Shown piece after piece: positions 15,559 to 23,988 of a stretch of 35,210 nucleotides of DNA; positions within the stretch are counted from its first letter, which is position 1; every line of letters starts with the position of its first letter. The stretch comes from CAYQTL01 sp964420405. Its GTDB lineage: Bacteria; Acidobacteriota; Thermoanaerobaculia; Thermoanaerobaculales; Sulfomarinibacteraceae. The translations under genes and the position numbers were made by a program. Location of the stretch: NCBI GenBank assembly GCA_964420405.1, contig CAYQTL010000048.1:1-35210 (forward strand). The letters are read 5' to 3'. The notes below the pieces were generated by a model. It was given only the letters and a program-made list of their open reading frames with translations. It had not been told where the DNA came from and ran no database searches.

Positions 15559-15583
15559 CTCAATGGATATATGGATGCTTTGA
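15559..15583 (+). promoter_or_regulatory. Candidate Rrf2-regulator operator, copy 2 (upstream of norB)
   Basis: Second copy of the 25-bp site, 31 bp past the regulator's stop and 222 bp before the reductase ATG. A TATATG inside it could be the -10 of the reductase promoter, but no good -35 is seen. A weaker GGATAT-containing stretch (15687-15710) lies between it and the reductase gene. Confidence 0.55.
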
Positions 15584-15805
15584 TGCTCTCACGTCGCTCC
15601 AGGTCGCCGCCAGGCCGGCGGTCTCCGAGATACCCCAGGCGGTCGTGGAGGCGGGCCCCAGGGGCGGGTCGCCGCCAGCGGACTCTCACATAAGGATATT
15701 GCGTTTCAAGTTCATACGCGGCAGAGGACATCGCGCTCCGGGTGCCCCCGGAACGCCCGGCCGCACGACCCGCCGCCTGTCGGCGGCGACGGAGGGGAGG
15801 ACCCG

Positions 15806-18100
15806 ATGCAGTACCGTCGACTGTGGATCGCGTTCGGGCTGGTGATCGCCGGCTCGTTCGCCGTCCTCGGCTACTACGGATTCGAGATCTACCGCCAGGC
15901 GCCACCGGTGCCCGAGCGGATCGAGACGACCGACGGGCGGCTGGTCGCCACCGGCCAGGACATCCGGGACGGCCAGAACGTGTGGCAGTCCACCGGGGGC
16001 CAGGAGCTCGGAACGGTGTGGGGCCACGGCTCCTACGTGGCGCCCGACTGGACCGCGGACTGGCTCCACCGCGAAGCGACGTTCCTGCTCGACCGGTGGG
16101 CGACCGCCGAGCACGGCGCGAGCTACGAGGAGCTCGACGTCGAGCGCCGCGCCGCGCTCCGCGCCCGGCTGCAGGAGCAGCTGCGGGCCAACCGCTACGA
16201 TCCCGACAGCGGCGTGCTCACGATCTCCGAGGAGCGGGCAGCCGCCTACGACGCCAACGCCGACCACTACGGGCGCCTGTTCGGCGGCGACCCGACGCTC
16301 ACCGAGCTGCGGGAGGCCTACGCCATGAAGCGGGTGACGGTGGCCGATCCCGAGCGGCTCGAGGACCTCGCGACGTTCTTCTTCTGGGCGTCGTGGGCGT
16401 GCGTCACCGAGCGTCCGGGATCGGACATCACCTACACCAACAACTGGCCTCCCGACGACCTGATCGGCAACCGGGCCACGCCGAGCCTGATCCTGTGGAC
16501 CGGGTTCTCGGTGATCCTGCTGATCGCCGGCATCGGGCTGCTCGCGTGGTGGTACGCCGCCAACCGTGACGACTACGTCGACGTGGAGGCGATCCCGGAC
16601 AGCGACCCCCTGCTGGCCCTCGACCCCACGCCATCCATGAAGGCGACGCTGAAGTACTTCTGGGTCGTGGCGGCGATGATCGTGGCGCAGGTGCTCCTCG
16701 GCGGCGTGACCGCCCACTACGGCGTGGAGGGGAGCGGGTTCTACGGCATCGAGCTGGCGGAGGTGCTGCCGTACTCGTTGACCCGGACGTGGCACGTCCA
16801 GCTCGCGATCTTCTGGATCGCCACCTCGTGGCTGGCCACCGGCCTGTTCATCGCGCCGGCGGTGTCCGGCCACGAGCCCCGGTTCCAGCGCTTCGGGGTC
16901 AACGTGCTGTTCGGCGCCCTGCTGGTGGTGGTTCTCGGGTCGCTCACCGGCCAGTGGTTCGGCATCATGCAGCGGCTCGGGCTGGAGAGCAACTTCTGGT
17001 TCGGCCACCAGGGCTACGAGTACGTCGACCTCGGCAGGTTCTGGCAGATCCTGCTGCTGGTCGGGCTATTCCTGTGGCTCTTCCTGATGACCCGCGCGCT
17101 GTTGCCGGCGCTGCGGCGGGACCGCGAGAGCCGGCCGCTGCTGGGCCTGTTCCTGATCTCCTCCATCGCCATCGCGCTGTTCTACGCGGCGGGCCTCATG
17201 TGGGGCCGCCAGACCCATCTGGCGATGGCCGAGTACTGGCGGTGGTGGGTCGTCCACCTCTGGGTCGAAGGGTTCTTCGAGGTGTTCGCCACGGTGGTGA
17301 TCGCGTTTTTGTTCGTCCGCCTCGGGCTGCTGCAGACGAAGCTCGCCACCGCCGCGGTGCTGTTCTCCACCAACATCTTCCTGTTCGGCGGCATCATCGG
17401 CACCTTCCACCACCTCTACTTCACCGGTACCCCGACGGCGGTCCTGGCGCTCGGCGCCACCTTCTCGGCGCTCGAGGTGGTGCCGCTGGTGCTGATCGGG
17501 TTCGAGGCGTACCACAACCTGACGCTGAGCCGCGCGGCGCCGTGGCTGAAAGCCTACAAGTGGCCGATCTGGTGCTTCATCGCGGTGGCATTCTGGAACC
17601 TGGTCGGCGCCGGCATCTTCGGGTTCCTCATCAACCCGCCCATCGCGCTGTACTACATGCAGGGGCTGAACACGACCCCGGTCCACGGCCACACCGCCCT
17701 GTTCGGCGTCTACGGGATGCTCGGCATCGGACTGATGCTGTTCGCGCTCAAGGGTCTCGCCGCCCGCAAGGTATGGAAGGACGGCGTGATCCGCTTCGCC
17801 CTCTGGTCGATCAACATCGGTCTCGCACTGATGGTGCTGCTGTCGGTGCTGCCGGTGGGTCTCGCCCAGACCTTCGCGAGCGTCCAGGAGGGCCTGTGGT
17901 ACGCCCGCTCGGCGGAGTTCCTCCAGCAGGGCTGGCTGGACACGCTGCGCTGGATGCGCGTCATCGGCGACACGCTCTTCGCGGTCGGCGCGCTCGCGCT
18001 CGGCTGGTTCGTCGTCGGCCTGAAGACCGGATGGTCGGTCCGCGACGAGCTGGACCTGCCGGAACCGGCAGCGGGCGTCCGCGAGCCCGGCCCGGCCTGA
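15806..18100 (+). CDS. norB: Quinol-dependent nitric oxide reductase (qNOR)
   Basis: 764 residues, the usual size for the single-subunit qNOR, which reduces 2 NO to N2O with electrons from quinol in the inner membrane. After the first membrane helix comes a long periplasmic cytochrome-c-like region without haem-c sites (~35-225), the mark of qNOR against cNOR. The catalytic core keeps all metal ligands: His330 ('RTWHVQL') and His629 for haem b, His627 for haem b3 ('VHGHTAL'), and His484, His535, His536 plus Glu488 for the non-haem iron ('VVHLWVEGFFEVF', 'GTFHHLYFTG'). About 14 helices. ATG at 15806 behind GGAGGGGAGGA. It has no nitrite reductase or N2O reductase neighbours, so NO detoxification is more likely than full denitrification. 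A strong hairpin follows the stop. Confidence 0.97.
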   Translation: MQYRRLWIAFGLVIAGSFAVLGYYGFEIYRQAPPVPERIETTDGRLVATGQDIRDGQNVWQSTGGQELGTVWGHGSYVAPDWTADWLHREATFLLDRWATAEHGASYEELDVERRAALRARLQEQLRANRYDPDSGVLTISEERAAAYDANADHYGRLFGGDPTLTELREAYAMKRVTVADPERLEDLATFFFWASWACVTERPGSDITYTNNWPPDDLIGNRATPSLILWTGFSVILLIAGIGLLAWWYAANRDDYVDVEAIPDSDPLLALDPTPSMKATLKYFWVVAAMIVAQVLLGGVTAHYGVEGSGFYGIELAEVLPYSLTRTWHVQLAIFWIATSWLATGLFIAPAVSGHEPRFQRFGVNVLFGALLVVVLGSLTGQWFGIMQRLGLESNFWFGHQGYEYVDLGRFWQILLLVGLFLWLFLMTRALLPALRRDRESRPLLGLFLISSIAIALFYAAGLMWGRQTHLAMAEYWRWWVVHLWVEGFFEVFATVVIAFLFVRLGLLQTKLATAAVLFSTNIFLFGGIIGTFHHLYFTGTPTAVLALGATFSALEVVPLVLIGFEAYHNLTLSRAAPWLKAYKWPIWCFIAVAFWNLVGAGIFGFLINPPIALYYMQGLNTTPVHGHTALFGVYGMLGIGLMLFALKGLAARKVWKDGVIRFALWSINIGLALMVLLSVLPVGLAQTFASVQEGLWYARSAEFLQQGWLDTLRWMRVIGDTLFAVGALALGWFVVGLKTGWSVRDELDLPEPAAGVREPGPA

Positions 18101-18124
18101 TCCGCGACATCGCTTCGACCCGAC

Positions 18125-18156
18125 GACGGCGGCGCGCCCCGCAGCGCGCCGCCGTC
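18125..18156 (+). terminator. Perfect 13-bp GC hairpin after norB
   Basis: GACGGCGGCGCGC (18125-18137), loop CCCGCA, GCGCGCCGCCGTC (18144-18156), 24 bp after the stop. No U tract follows. Confidence 0.55.
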
Positions 18157-18168
18157 CGAGGGCGGCGG

Positions 18169-18197
18169 TTCCCACACGGCACAGAGCACGGTATGAT
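18169..18197 (+). promoter_or_regulatory. Promoter TTCCCA-17-TATGAT of the subtilase gene
   Basis: TTCCCA (18169-18174) and TATGAT (18192-18197) with a 17-bp spacer, giving a leader of about 30 nt with GGAGG at 18225-18229 before the ATG at 18235. Confidence 0.55.
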
Positions 18198-18234
18198 TCC
18201 GTGACCACGAATCGACACAAGCCCGGAGGTGGCC

Positions 18235-20934
18235 ATGGACCGCAGTGGCGTGACGTGTGTGACGGTGGCGCTGACGACAGTGATCTCGTGTCTCGTTCTC
18301 GCGGGGGCGGCGGTCGCCGCCGACCCCGGGGCCGCGGCGCTGCCGGGCGGCCATGCCAAGCCCGCCGTCATCGGCCGGGCCGACGTCGGCCTCAGCTCGG
18401 TGGTCCGCGCACCGCGACCGCTCGAGACCGCGGAGGCTCTCGGCTTCCTCGTCCGCGACGACAGGGTGCAGGTGGCCGTGGTCACGACCCCTGACGGGGT
18501 CGACGCGGTGCGGTCATGGCTGGAGGCACACGACGCGACCGACGTCTCCTCCGCCGGCGTGATCGTGCAGGCGATGGTGCCGCCGTGGCGGATCGCCACC
18601 CTGGCGGGCCAGCCCGAGGTGCTGCGGGTCCGCAGACCTTCGTACGTGTACGTCCCGCGGCCCGAGCGGCGGTCCGAGGCGAAGTCCCTCCTGCTCGCGC
18701 AGACCTCCGAGGCGCTCGCACCCATGAACGCCCTCGCCTGGCACAGCCAGGGGTTCACGGGCCACGGGATGAAGGTCGGAGTGATCGACTCCGGCTTCGG
18801 GCGATACAACCAGCTCCACGGAACCGACCTGCCGCCGGCGAGCATGGTCCACTACCGGGACTTCTCCGGGTTCGGCCTCCATCCGGACTCGATCCACGGC
18901 ACCGGCTGCGCCGAGATCATCCACGACGTCGTCCCCGACGCCGAGCTGTACCTCGCCCAGGTCAACACGGAGGTGGAGATCGCCAACGCCGCCGGTTGGA
19001 TGGCGTCCCAGGGCGTGCAGGTCATCTCGATGTCCCTCGGCTGGCTGTCGTGGGGTCCCGGCGACGGCACGGGGGTCGTGTCCGACGCGATCGACGCGTT
19101 CGCCGCCGGCGGCGGGCTGTGGGTCAACTCCGCCGGGAACTCCCGGCTCGCCCACTGGCAGGGCTCGTGGACCGACGGCAACGGCAACGGGTTCCTCAAC
19201 TACCAGGGTGACTGGGAGATCAACTACGTCACCGTCGATGGCAGCAACTGGGCGTGGATCGAGGCCGACACCGACGTGTTCGCCTCCCTGGTGTGGAACG
19301 ACTGGGGCAATCCGACCAACGACCTCGACCTGTACCTGTACCGCTACGACGGCGTCAACGACCCGGTGCTGGTGGCCGCGGCCGAGGAGTACCAGGACGG
19401 CTCGCCCGGCCAGAGGCCGGCCGAGGACCTCAGCTTCACCACCACCGAGGAGGGATACTACGGGTTCGCCATCAACCGCTTCAGCGGGTCCGCGTCGCTC
19501 GACATCGAGATGTTCAACCGCTTCGACCTCAGCCCGCTGGCGTTCAACGTCCAGGACGGCTCGGTGGTGCCACCGGGCGGCACCGCCAACTCCCTCACGG
19601 TGGCGGCGATCGACGCCGGCACCCTCCAGCTGGAGCCGTACTCGAGCCGCGGTCCCGCCAACGGGCCGGGCGGCTCCCTGACCGGCGGCCGGATCAAGCC
19701 CGACATCTCCGGCTACGCGGGGGTCTCGACGACGGTGTACGGCCCCCGCGCCCAGGGCGGCTTCGGCGGCACCTCGGCCGCATGCCCGCACGTGGCCGGC
19801 GCTGCCGCCCTCGCCTGGTCGGGCAACCCGCAGTGGAGCCGGGCCCAGGTGCGGTCCTACCTCGAGCAGCAGGCTCTCGACATGGGCCCGGGCGGCACGG
19901 ACGTGGACTTCGGGATCGGCCGGCTGCGCCTCGGCGCGCCGCCGCAAGGCGGTTGCACCGCACCCGGTACTCCCGGCGGGGTGGCCGCCAGCACCTCCAG
20001 CACCAGCTCGGGAACGCCGTACACGGTGGCGTGGAACGCGGTCTCCCAGGCGGACTCGTACGACCTCCAGGAGTCCACCAGCCCGTCCTTCGGCGGCGCG
20101 TCCCTGTTCACGGTCGGCGGGACCTCGCGGTCGTTCTCACACACCGTCAGCTCGACCACCACCTACTACTACCGCGTCCGCGCCCGTCGGAACTGCGGCG
20201 CCACCTCCGGCTGGTCCGGCACCGCCTCGGTGACGGTCACCGGTGGAGGCGGTGGCGGTGGGGCCTACGCGTACTGGGTGCCCGGAGCCGCCCACGCCCC
20301 CGGTGCCGGCGGCAGCCAGTGGCGGTGCGACGTCGGGACGCTGAACCGCAGCGGCCAGCCGGCCAACCTGGTGTTCACCCTGGCGACCGCCAGCCAGACC
20401 CTGTCCGCGCCGGCCTCCGCGCCCCTCGGCGGCTCCGAGCAGGGCGTGTTCCAGGACATCGTCGGCCAGTTCGGGCTCGACGACGCGGGGATGCTCAAGG
20501 TCGAGTCGGATCGGCCGATCCACGTCACCGCGCGGATCTTCAACCAGTCGGGAGGGGGCACCTTCGGCCAGTACATGGACGGCTTCACCACCGCTGACGC
20601 GCTCGGCGCCGGCGGCGTCGCGTGGCTGCCGCAGCTGGCTCAGAACGGCGGATTCCGCTGCAACATCGGGTTCGGGAACACGGGAACCTCCGCGGCCACC
20701 GTCGAGGTGATCCTGTACCGGGCGAACGGCACGACCGTGGGCTCGTTCCAGGTCGGCGTCCCGCCGGGCCAGTGGCGCCAGGACAACGAGCCGTTCCGGA
20801 GGCGGTTCGGGGCGACCGACGTGCTCGGCGGCTACGCCAGGATCCGGGTCGTGTCGGGCTCCGGCGTGCTGGCGTACGGCTCGGTGGTCGACAGCGCCAC
20901 TGGCGATGCGACCACCATCCCCATGAAGCGGTGA
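18235..20934 (+). CDS. Secreted subtilisin-like serine protease (S8) with FnIII and C-terminal module
   Basis: 899 residues. Signal peptide ~1-30, pro-region to ~170, then the S8 catalytic domain with Asp185 ('VGVIDSGFG'), His221 ('SIHGTGCAEIIHDVVPDA') and Ser514 ('GGTSAACPHVAGAAAL'). Between His and Ser there is an inserted beta-rich domain (~330-440, 'VWNDWGNPTNDLDLYLYRYDG...') resembling a bacterial pre-peptidase/P-like domain. A fibronectin type III domain (~574-675) and a Gly linker lead to a ~220-residue C-terminal module ('YWVPGAAHAPGAGGSQWRCDVGTLN') with two similar halves, of a type I associate with secreted Acidobacteriota proteins; it may serve in surface attachment or secretion. 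ATG chosen for the GGAGG 5 nt upstream. Confidence 0.95.
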   Translation: MDRSGVTCVTVALTTVISCLVLAGAAVAADPGAAALPGGHAKPAVIGRADVGLSSVVRAPRPLETAEALGFLVRDDRVQVAVVTTPDGVDAVRSWLEAHDATDVSSAGVIVQAMVPPWRIATLAGQPEVLRVRRPSYVYVPRPERRSEAKSLLLAQTSEALAPMNALAWHSQGFTGHGMKVGVIDSGFGRYNQLHGTDLPPASMVHYRDFSGFGLHPDSIHGTGCAEIIHDVVPDAELYLAQVNTEVEIANAAGWMASQGVQVISMSLGWLSWGPGDGTGVVSDAIDAFAAGGGLWVNSAGNSRLAHWQGSWTDGNGNGFLNYQGDWEINYVTVDGSNWAWIEADTDVFASLVWNDWGNPTNDLDLYLYRYDGVNDPVLVAAAEEYQDGSPGQRPAEDLSFTTTEEGYYGFAINRFSGSASLDIEMFNRFDLSPLAFNVQDGSVVPPGGTANSLTVAAIDAGTLQLEPYSSRGPANGPGGSLTGGRIKPDISGYAGVSTTVYGPRAQGGFGGTSAACPHVAGAAALAWSGNPQWSRAQVRSYLEQQALDMGPGGTDVDFGIGRLRLGAPPQGGCTAPGTPGGVAASTSSTSSGTPYTVAWNAVSQADSYDLQESTSPSFGGASLFTVGGTSRSFSHTVSSTTTYYYRVRARRNCGATSGWSGTASVTVTGGGGGGGAYAYWVPGAAHAPGAGGSQWRCDVGTLNRSGQPANLVFTLATASQTLSAPASAPLGGSEQGVFQDIVGQFGLDDAGMLKVESDRPIHVTARIFNQSGGGTFGQYMDGFTTADALGAGGVAWLPQLAQNGGFRCNIGFGNTGTSAATVEVILYRANGTTVGSFQVGVPPGQWRQDNEPFRRRFGATDVLGGYARIRVVSGSGVLAYGSVVDSATGDATTIPMKR

Positions 20935-20959
20935 CGCCACGGTGGGAGGATTCCGGAGG

Positions 20960-20988
20960 TTGACAGACGGCGGCGAGCCCGGTGTGAT
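20960..20988 (+). promoter_or_regulatory. Strong promoter TTGACA-17-TGTGAT of the toxin-antitoxin operon
   Basis: A perfect -35 TTGACA (20960-20965), 17-bp spacer, and TGTGAT (20983-20988). The antitoxin GTG at 20995 is 6 nt after the -10 box without a Shine-Dalgarno, so its mRNA should be leaderless. Confidence 0.65.
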
Positions 20989-20994
20989 GGTGGC

Positions 20995-21294
20995 GTGACG
21001 GAGCCCGCCGGCGACCCCCGCGACACCGGCCTCGACGCGGTCGGCCTGCACGGCCTCGGCGACAGCACCAGCGAGATGGTCCGCCGGGTCCAGGCGACCG
21101 GCCGCCCGGCGGTGGTGACCGACAACGGCGTTCCCGTGGCCGTGGTGCTCGACCCCCGGGCCTACCGGCGGCTGTCCCGCGACCGCGAGCTCCTGCGCCG
21201 GCTCGCCCTCGGCGAGCTCGAGAGCGCCGGCGGGGACGGCGAGCCCCTCGAGGACGTGCTCGCCGACTGCGACCTCCTGCTCGAGGAGAACTGA
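20995..21294 (+). CDS. Phd/YefM-type antitoxin
   Basis: 99 residues. The N-terminal half has the Phd/YefM fold pattern ('STSEMVRRVQATGRPAVVTDNGVPVAVVLDPRAYRRL'), which binds operator DNA; the acidic C-terminal half ('GELESAGGDGEPLEDVLADCDLLLEEN') would wrap the toxin. It lies 8 bp upstream of a ParE/RelE-type toxin in the standard antitoxin-first order. GTG start without ribosome binding site, directly downstream of a strong promoter. An extra ~20-residue N-terminal segment precedes the usual family start. Confidence 0.9.
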   Translation: MTEPAGDPRDTGLDAVGLHGLGDSTSEMVRRVQATGRPAVVTDNGVPVAVVLDPRAYRRLSRDRELLRRLALGELESAGGDGEPLEDVLADCDLLLEEN

Positions 21295-21302
21295 GCGCGC
21301 CG

Positions 21303-21590
21303 TTGGAGGTCCGGTTCACTCCGTCGGCCCGGGCGCAGCTGCTCGAGGAGGTGGTGCGCCTCCGCGACCAGGACCGCGGCCGCGCGGCCGCGCTGGTGGA
21401 CGACGTCGAGGACCGGCTCCGCGCGATCTCCTTGGGCGTCGAGGACGGTCGCGAGCTCGACGGAGTCGCGACCGCCGCTGCCCCTTCGGGTCCCGGCGAG
21501 GTGCGTCTTTTCTACCGGCTCCGGCGGGACGTCTGCTGGGTGCTGGCGGTGCTGCCGGAGGACGACGGGCACCTCGCCGTCCGCGCCTGA
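21303..21590 (+). CDS. ParE/RelE-family toxin
   Basis: 95 residues from a TTG at 21303, 8 bp after the antitoxin stop. The start was chosen because the family begins 'MxVxFTPxARxQL', exactly as here ('MEVRFTPSARAQLLEEVVRL'). Two helices are followed by the beta sheet ending 'VRLFYRLRRDVCWVLAVL'. ParE members poison gyrase and RelE members cut mRNA on the ribosome; the sequence does not tell which, although the lack of clear RelE catalytic residues leans to ParE. No dedicated Shine-Dalgarno beyond purines in the antitoxin end, so translational coupling is likely. Confidence 0.88.
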   Translation: MEVRFTPSARAQLLEEVVRLRDQDRGRAAALVDDVEDRLRAISLGVEDGRELDGVATAAAPSGPGEVRLFYRLRRDVCWVLAVLPEDDGHLAVRA

Positions 21591-21690
21591 CCCGGCGCGG
21601 GACCGTCCTCGACACGCTGCACCCGCCCGCTGTCGTTGACCCCGTCGCAGGGACAGGGACGCGGGCGCGGACAGGAGAGGAGCCCCGCCC

Positions 21691-22422
21691 TCAGCGGACC
21701 ACCAGCCGTACCGCCATGACGGCCACCGCCACGACGAGCACGATCCGCACCACCTGCTCGCCGCGGCGGACCTGCAGGCGCGTCCCGGCCCAGCCGCCGG
21801 CCGCGTTGCCGACGCCGAGAGCGAGACCCGCGAGCCACGACACGTGGTCCGTGACGGCGAACACCACCAGTGACGGCACGGTGTACATCAGCACCACCGC
21901 CACCTTGTGCATGTTGACGCGCAGCAGGTCGAGGACGAGCAGCCGGCGCAGAGCGGCCATCAGCAGGAAGCCGACGCCGGCCTGGATGAACCCGCCGTAG
22001 AACCCGATCCCGACCATCGCGAGGTGCGCCCAGACCGGGCGCCGTCGGGCCGACGGCCGGCTTGACGGCGGTACGAGGATCGCCACTCCCGCGCCGACCA
22101 TCACCGCCGCCAGCACGATCCGGAACGCCTCGGGGGCGATCTCCACCGCCGCCACCGCTCCGAGGGCCGCACCGGGCACCGTGCACAGCCCCATCGTCGC
22201 GCTGAGCCGCAGGTCCGACAGGCCGAGCCGCCGGAAGGTGCGGACCGCGGTCGCGTTCTGCATCAGCAGCGCGACCCGGTTGGTGCCGTTCGCCGTCGCC
22301 GGGTCGAGCCCGAGGAGGATCATCAGCGGCAGGGTCAGCAGGGAGCCACCGCCGGCGACCACGTTGACAGCCCCGGCGATCATGCCGACCAGCGCCAGCA
22401 CCGCAGGCTGCCACCACTCCAC
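21691..22422 (-). CDS. TauE/SafE (TSUP) family membrane permease
   Basis: 243 residues with about eight membrane helices. The family mark 'GMIAGAVNVVAGGGSLLTLPLMILLGLDPATANGTNRVAL' is at the N-terminus and its internal repeat 'GFYGGFIQAGVGFLLMAAL' in the second half. Members export or import organosulfur compounds or sulfite; substrate not known here. The GTG start (22420-22422) has no Shine-Dalgarno; minus-strand TAGTCT (22429-22434) ends 6 nt before it. Divergent from the SGNH hydrolase gene. Confidence 0.93.
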   Translation of the reverse strand: MEWWQPAVLALVGMIAGAVNVVAGGGSLLTLPLMILLGLDPATANGTNRVALLMQNATAVRTFRRLGLSDLRLSATMGLCTVPGAALGAVAAVEIAPEAFRIVLAAVMVGAGVAILVPPSSRPSARRRPVWAHLAMVGIGFYGGFIQAGVGFLLMAALRRLLVLDLLRVNMHKVAVVLMYTVPSLVVFAVTDHVSWLAGLALGVGNAAGGWAGTRLQVRRGEQVVRIVLVVAVAVMAVRLVVR

Positions 22423-22428
22423 CGGCGG

Positions 22429-22434
22429 AGACTA
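22429..22434 (-). promoter_or_regulatory. Candidate -10 (TAGTCT) of the TauE/SafE gene, leaderless spacing
   Basis: Minus-strand TAGTCT separated from the GTG by CCGCCG. Weaker match to the consensus (four of six) than other examples in the window. Confidence 0.3.
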
Positions 22435-22514
22435 CCACCCGCACGGGCCGGCGGACCGGCGACACACGCGGATCGCCGGCGCGTCGCGCCCCTGTCGACC
22501 GGGTGCGGAACGGC

Positions 22515-22520
22515 TACCAT
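22515..22520 (+). promoter_or_regulatory. Candidate -10 (TACCAT) of the SGNH hydrolase gene, leaderless spacing
   Basis: TACCAT followed by 7 nt and the GTG at 22528, with no Shine-Dalgarno. A poor -35 (CTGTCG, 22492-22497) is 17 bp upstream. Confidence 0.4.
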
Positions 22521-22527
22521 CGCCGGC

Positions 22528-23583
22528 GTGAAACGGGCTCTTGCCGTGCTCGGCGCGACCGTCCTCGCCCTGCTTGGCGTGGAGACCGGTCTGCGGCTCG
22601 TGGACCAGTACCGGTGGAGCGGCCTCGGGGACGTGGCCGGAGCGCCGTCGCCGCCCGCGGCCGGCGCAAGCGCGCGTCTCGGCGACATCATCCGCCCGAG
22701 CCGCCTGCCCGGCGTCGTCTACGAGCTGCGGCCAGACCTCGACGTCCGGTTCCAGGGCGCGAGGGTCGTCACCGGCTCCGACGGGCTGCGTCGGAGCCCG
22801 GACGCGCCGTCCGTCCCGTCCGCTCCGTGCACCCTCGTCGGTCTCGGGGACTCGGTGATGTTCGGCTGGGGGGTTCCGTTCGAGGCGACCTTCCTGGAGC
22901 GCACGGCGGCGGCGCTCGGACCCTCCTGGCGAGCCGTCAACACCGCCGTGCCGGGCTACAACACCGCCATCGAGGCGGCCCGCCTCGGGCACGGCTGGGG
23001 CCGCTGGCGGCCCGACCTGGTGGTGGTCCACGTGGTGCTCAACGACCTCGAGCTGCCGCCGTTCCTGCTCCCGCCTCCGGACGCCTGGTCGCCGGGCCAC
23101 AGCGCCCTCTGGCGACGCGTCCGGAGGGTCCTCGCGACCGGCGGCGGCCCGCCCGTCGCCGACCCGTGGTCCACCGGCCGTGCGCCGTCGCAGAACGATG
23201 CGCGGTTGGCGCGACGCTTCAGTTACATGGTCGGCGTGGACGGATTCCGCCGCGCGATCGCGCGTCTCGCCGAGACCGGACGGGCCCACGGCGTGCCGGT
23301 GGTCGTGCTGCTCGAGGACGACCGGAGGCCGCCGTGGAGCGAGCTCGCGCGGGTCGTGCGGGAGGCCGGGCTGCACAGCGCCACGACCGTCGGAGCCTTC
23401 GGTGACGAGCTCGACCGTCGGCGCCTCCCCCGGAACGACGACTCGTGGCGGACGACGTTCTGGCTGTCACCGGCGGACCCCCACCCCAACGAGATCGGCC
23501 ACGGGGTGATCTCCCGGCGGCTGGTGGAGACCCTCGAGACCCTGGGCCTCGCGTCTTGCGGCCGGACCGCGCCCGCGCGATGA
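22528..23583 (+). CDS. SGNH/GDSL-family hydrolase, membrane-anchored or secreted
   Basis: 351 residues. An N-terminal hydrophobic segment (residues 4-18, 'ALAVLGATVLALLGVE') is a signal anchor or signal peptide. The SGNH blocks are present: 'LVGLGDSVMFGWG' with nucleophile Ser109, 'VNTAVPGYNT' (Gly block), 'VHVVLNDL' (Asn block), and 'DPHPNEIGH' with Asp317 and His319. This subgroup acts on esters of sugars, lipids or peptidoglycan outside the cytoplasm; the acyl substrate is unknown. GTG start chosen because it opens the hydrophobic segment (V-K-R-A-L). Confidence 0.9.
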   Translation: MKRALAVLGATVLALLGVETGLRLVDQYRWSGLGDVAGAPSPPAAGASARLGDIIRPSRLPGVVYELRPDLDVRFQGARVVTGSDGLRRSPDAPSVPSAPCTLVGLGDSVMFGWGVPFEATFLERTAAALGPSWRAVNTAVPGYNTAIEAARLGHGWGRWRPDLVVVHVVLNDLELPPFLLPPPDAWSPGHSALWRRVRRVLATGGGPPVADPWSTGRAPSQNDARLARRFSYMVGVDGFRRAIARLAETGRAHGVPVVVLLEDDRRPPWSELARVVREAGLHSATTVGAFGDELDRRRLPRNDDSWRTTFWLSPADPHPNEIGHGVISRRLVETLETLGLASCGRTAPAR

Positions 23584-23584
23584 T
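23556..23584 (+). promoter_or_regulatory. Promoter TTGCGG-17-GATGAT of the Lrp-type gene
   Basis: TTGCGG (23556-23561) and GATGAT (23579-23584), spacer 17, overlapping the 3' end of the SGNH gene. Leader ~27 nt with GGGAGGG before the ATG at 23618. Confidence 0.5.
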
Positions 23585-23617
23585 GGAGCGGTCGCCGCAC
23601 ACGACGGGAGGGTCGGG

Positions 23618-23896
23618 ATGGTCAACGCCATCGTGCTGCTGAAGGTCACCCGGGACCGGATCAACGACGTCGCCCAGGAGCTGGTCGGCATCGACGGGGT
23701 GTCGGAGGTGTACTCGGTCGCCGGCCAGTACGACCTGGTGGCGATCCTCCGCGCCAAGGACGACGACCAGTTCGCCGACATCGTCACCGAGGGGATGCTC
23801 AAGGTCGACGGCATCACCTCGTCGGAGACCCTGATCGCGTTCCGGGTGCTGTCGCGGTTCGACCTCGAGCGGATGTTCGCCGTCGGCCTCGAGTGA
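23618..23896 (+). CDS. Stand-alone Lrp/AsnC ligand-binding (RAM) domain protein
   Basis: 92 residues, only the effector-binding domain of Lrp/AsnC regulators with no DNA-binding helix-turn-helix. The beta-alpha-beta pattern is clear: 'NAIVLLKVTRDRINDVAQELVGIDGVSEVYSVAGQYDLVAILRA' and 'VDGITSSETLIAFRVL'. Such proteins form ring-shaped oligomers that bind amino acids and may modulate full-length Lrp proteins. ATG with GGGAGGG upstream. Probably monocistronic. Confidence 0.93.
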   Translation: MVNAIVLLKVTRDRINDVAQELVGIDGVSEVYSVAGQYDLVAILRAKDDDQFADIVTEGMLKVDGITSSETLIAFRVLSRFDLERMFAVGLE

Positions 23897-23905
23897 CCCT
23901 CGTCA

Positions 23906-23942
23906 CCGGCCGCCCGAGCCGATGCGAATGAGCCTCGGCCGG
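23906..23942 (+). terminator. Possible hairpin after the Lrp-type gene
   Basis: CCGGCCG (23906-23912) and CGGCCGG (23936-23942) pair over 7 bp with a short inner GAG/CTC pairing. No U tract. Confidence 0.3.
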
Positions 23943-23988
23943 GCGGTGTTGTCGGAGGGGTCACGCCAGTCTGAAAGGAGATCCGTGC

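Noticed and set aside
15687..15710. Third Rrf2 site upstream of norB
   Set aside because: Only GGATAT and a few scattered bases agree with the two 25-bp copies; this is not above chance for an AT-rich patch.
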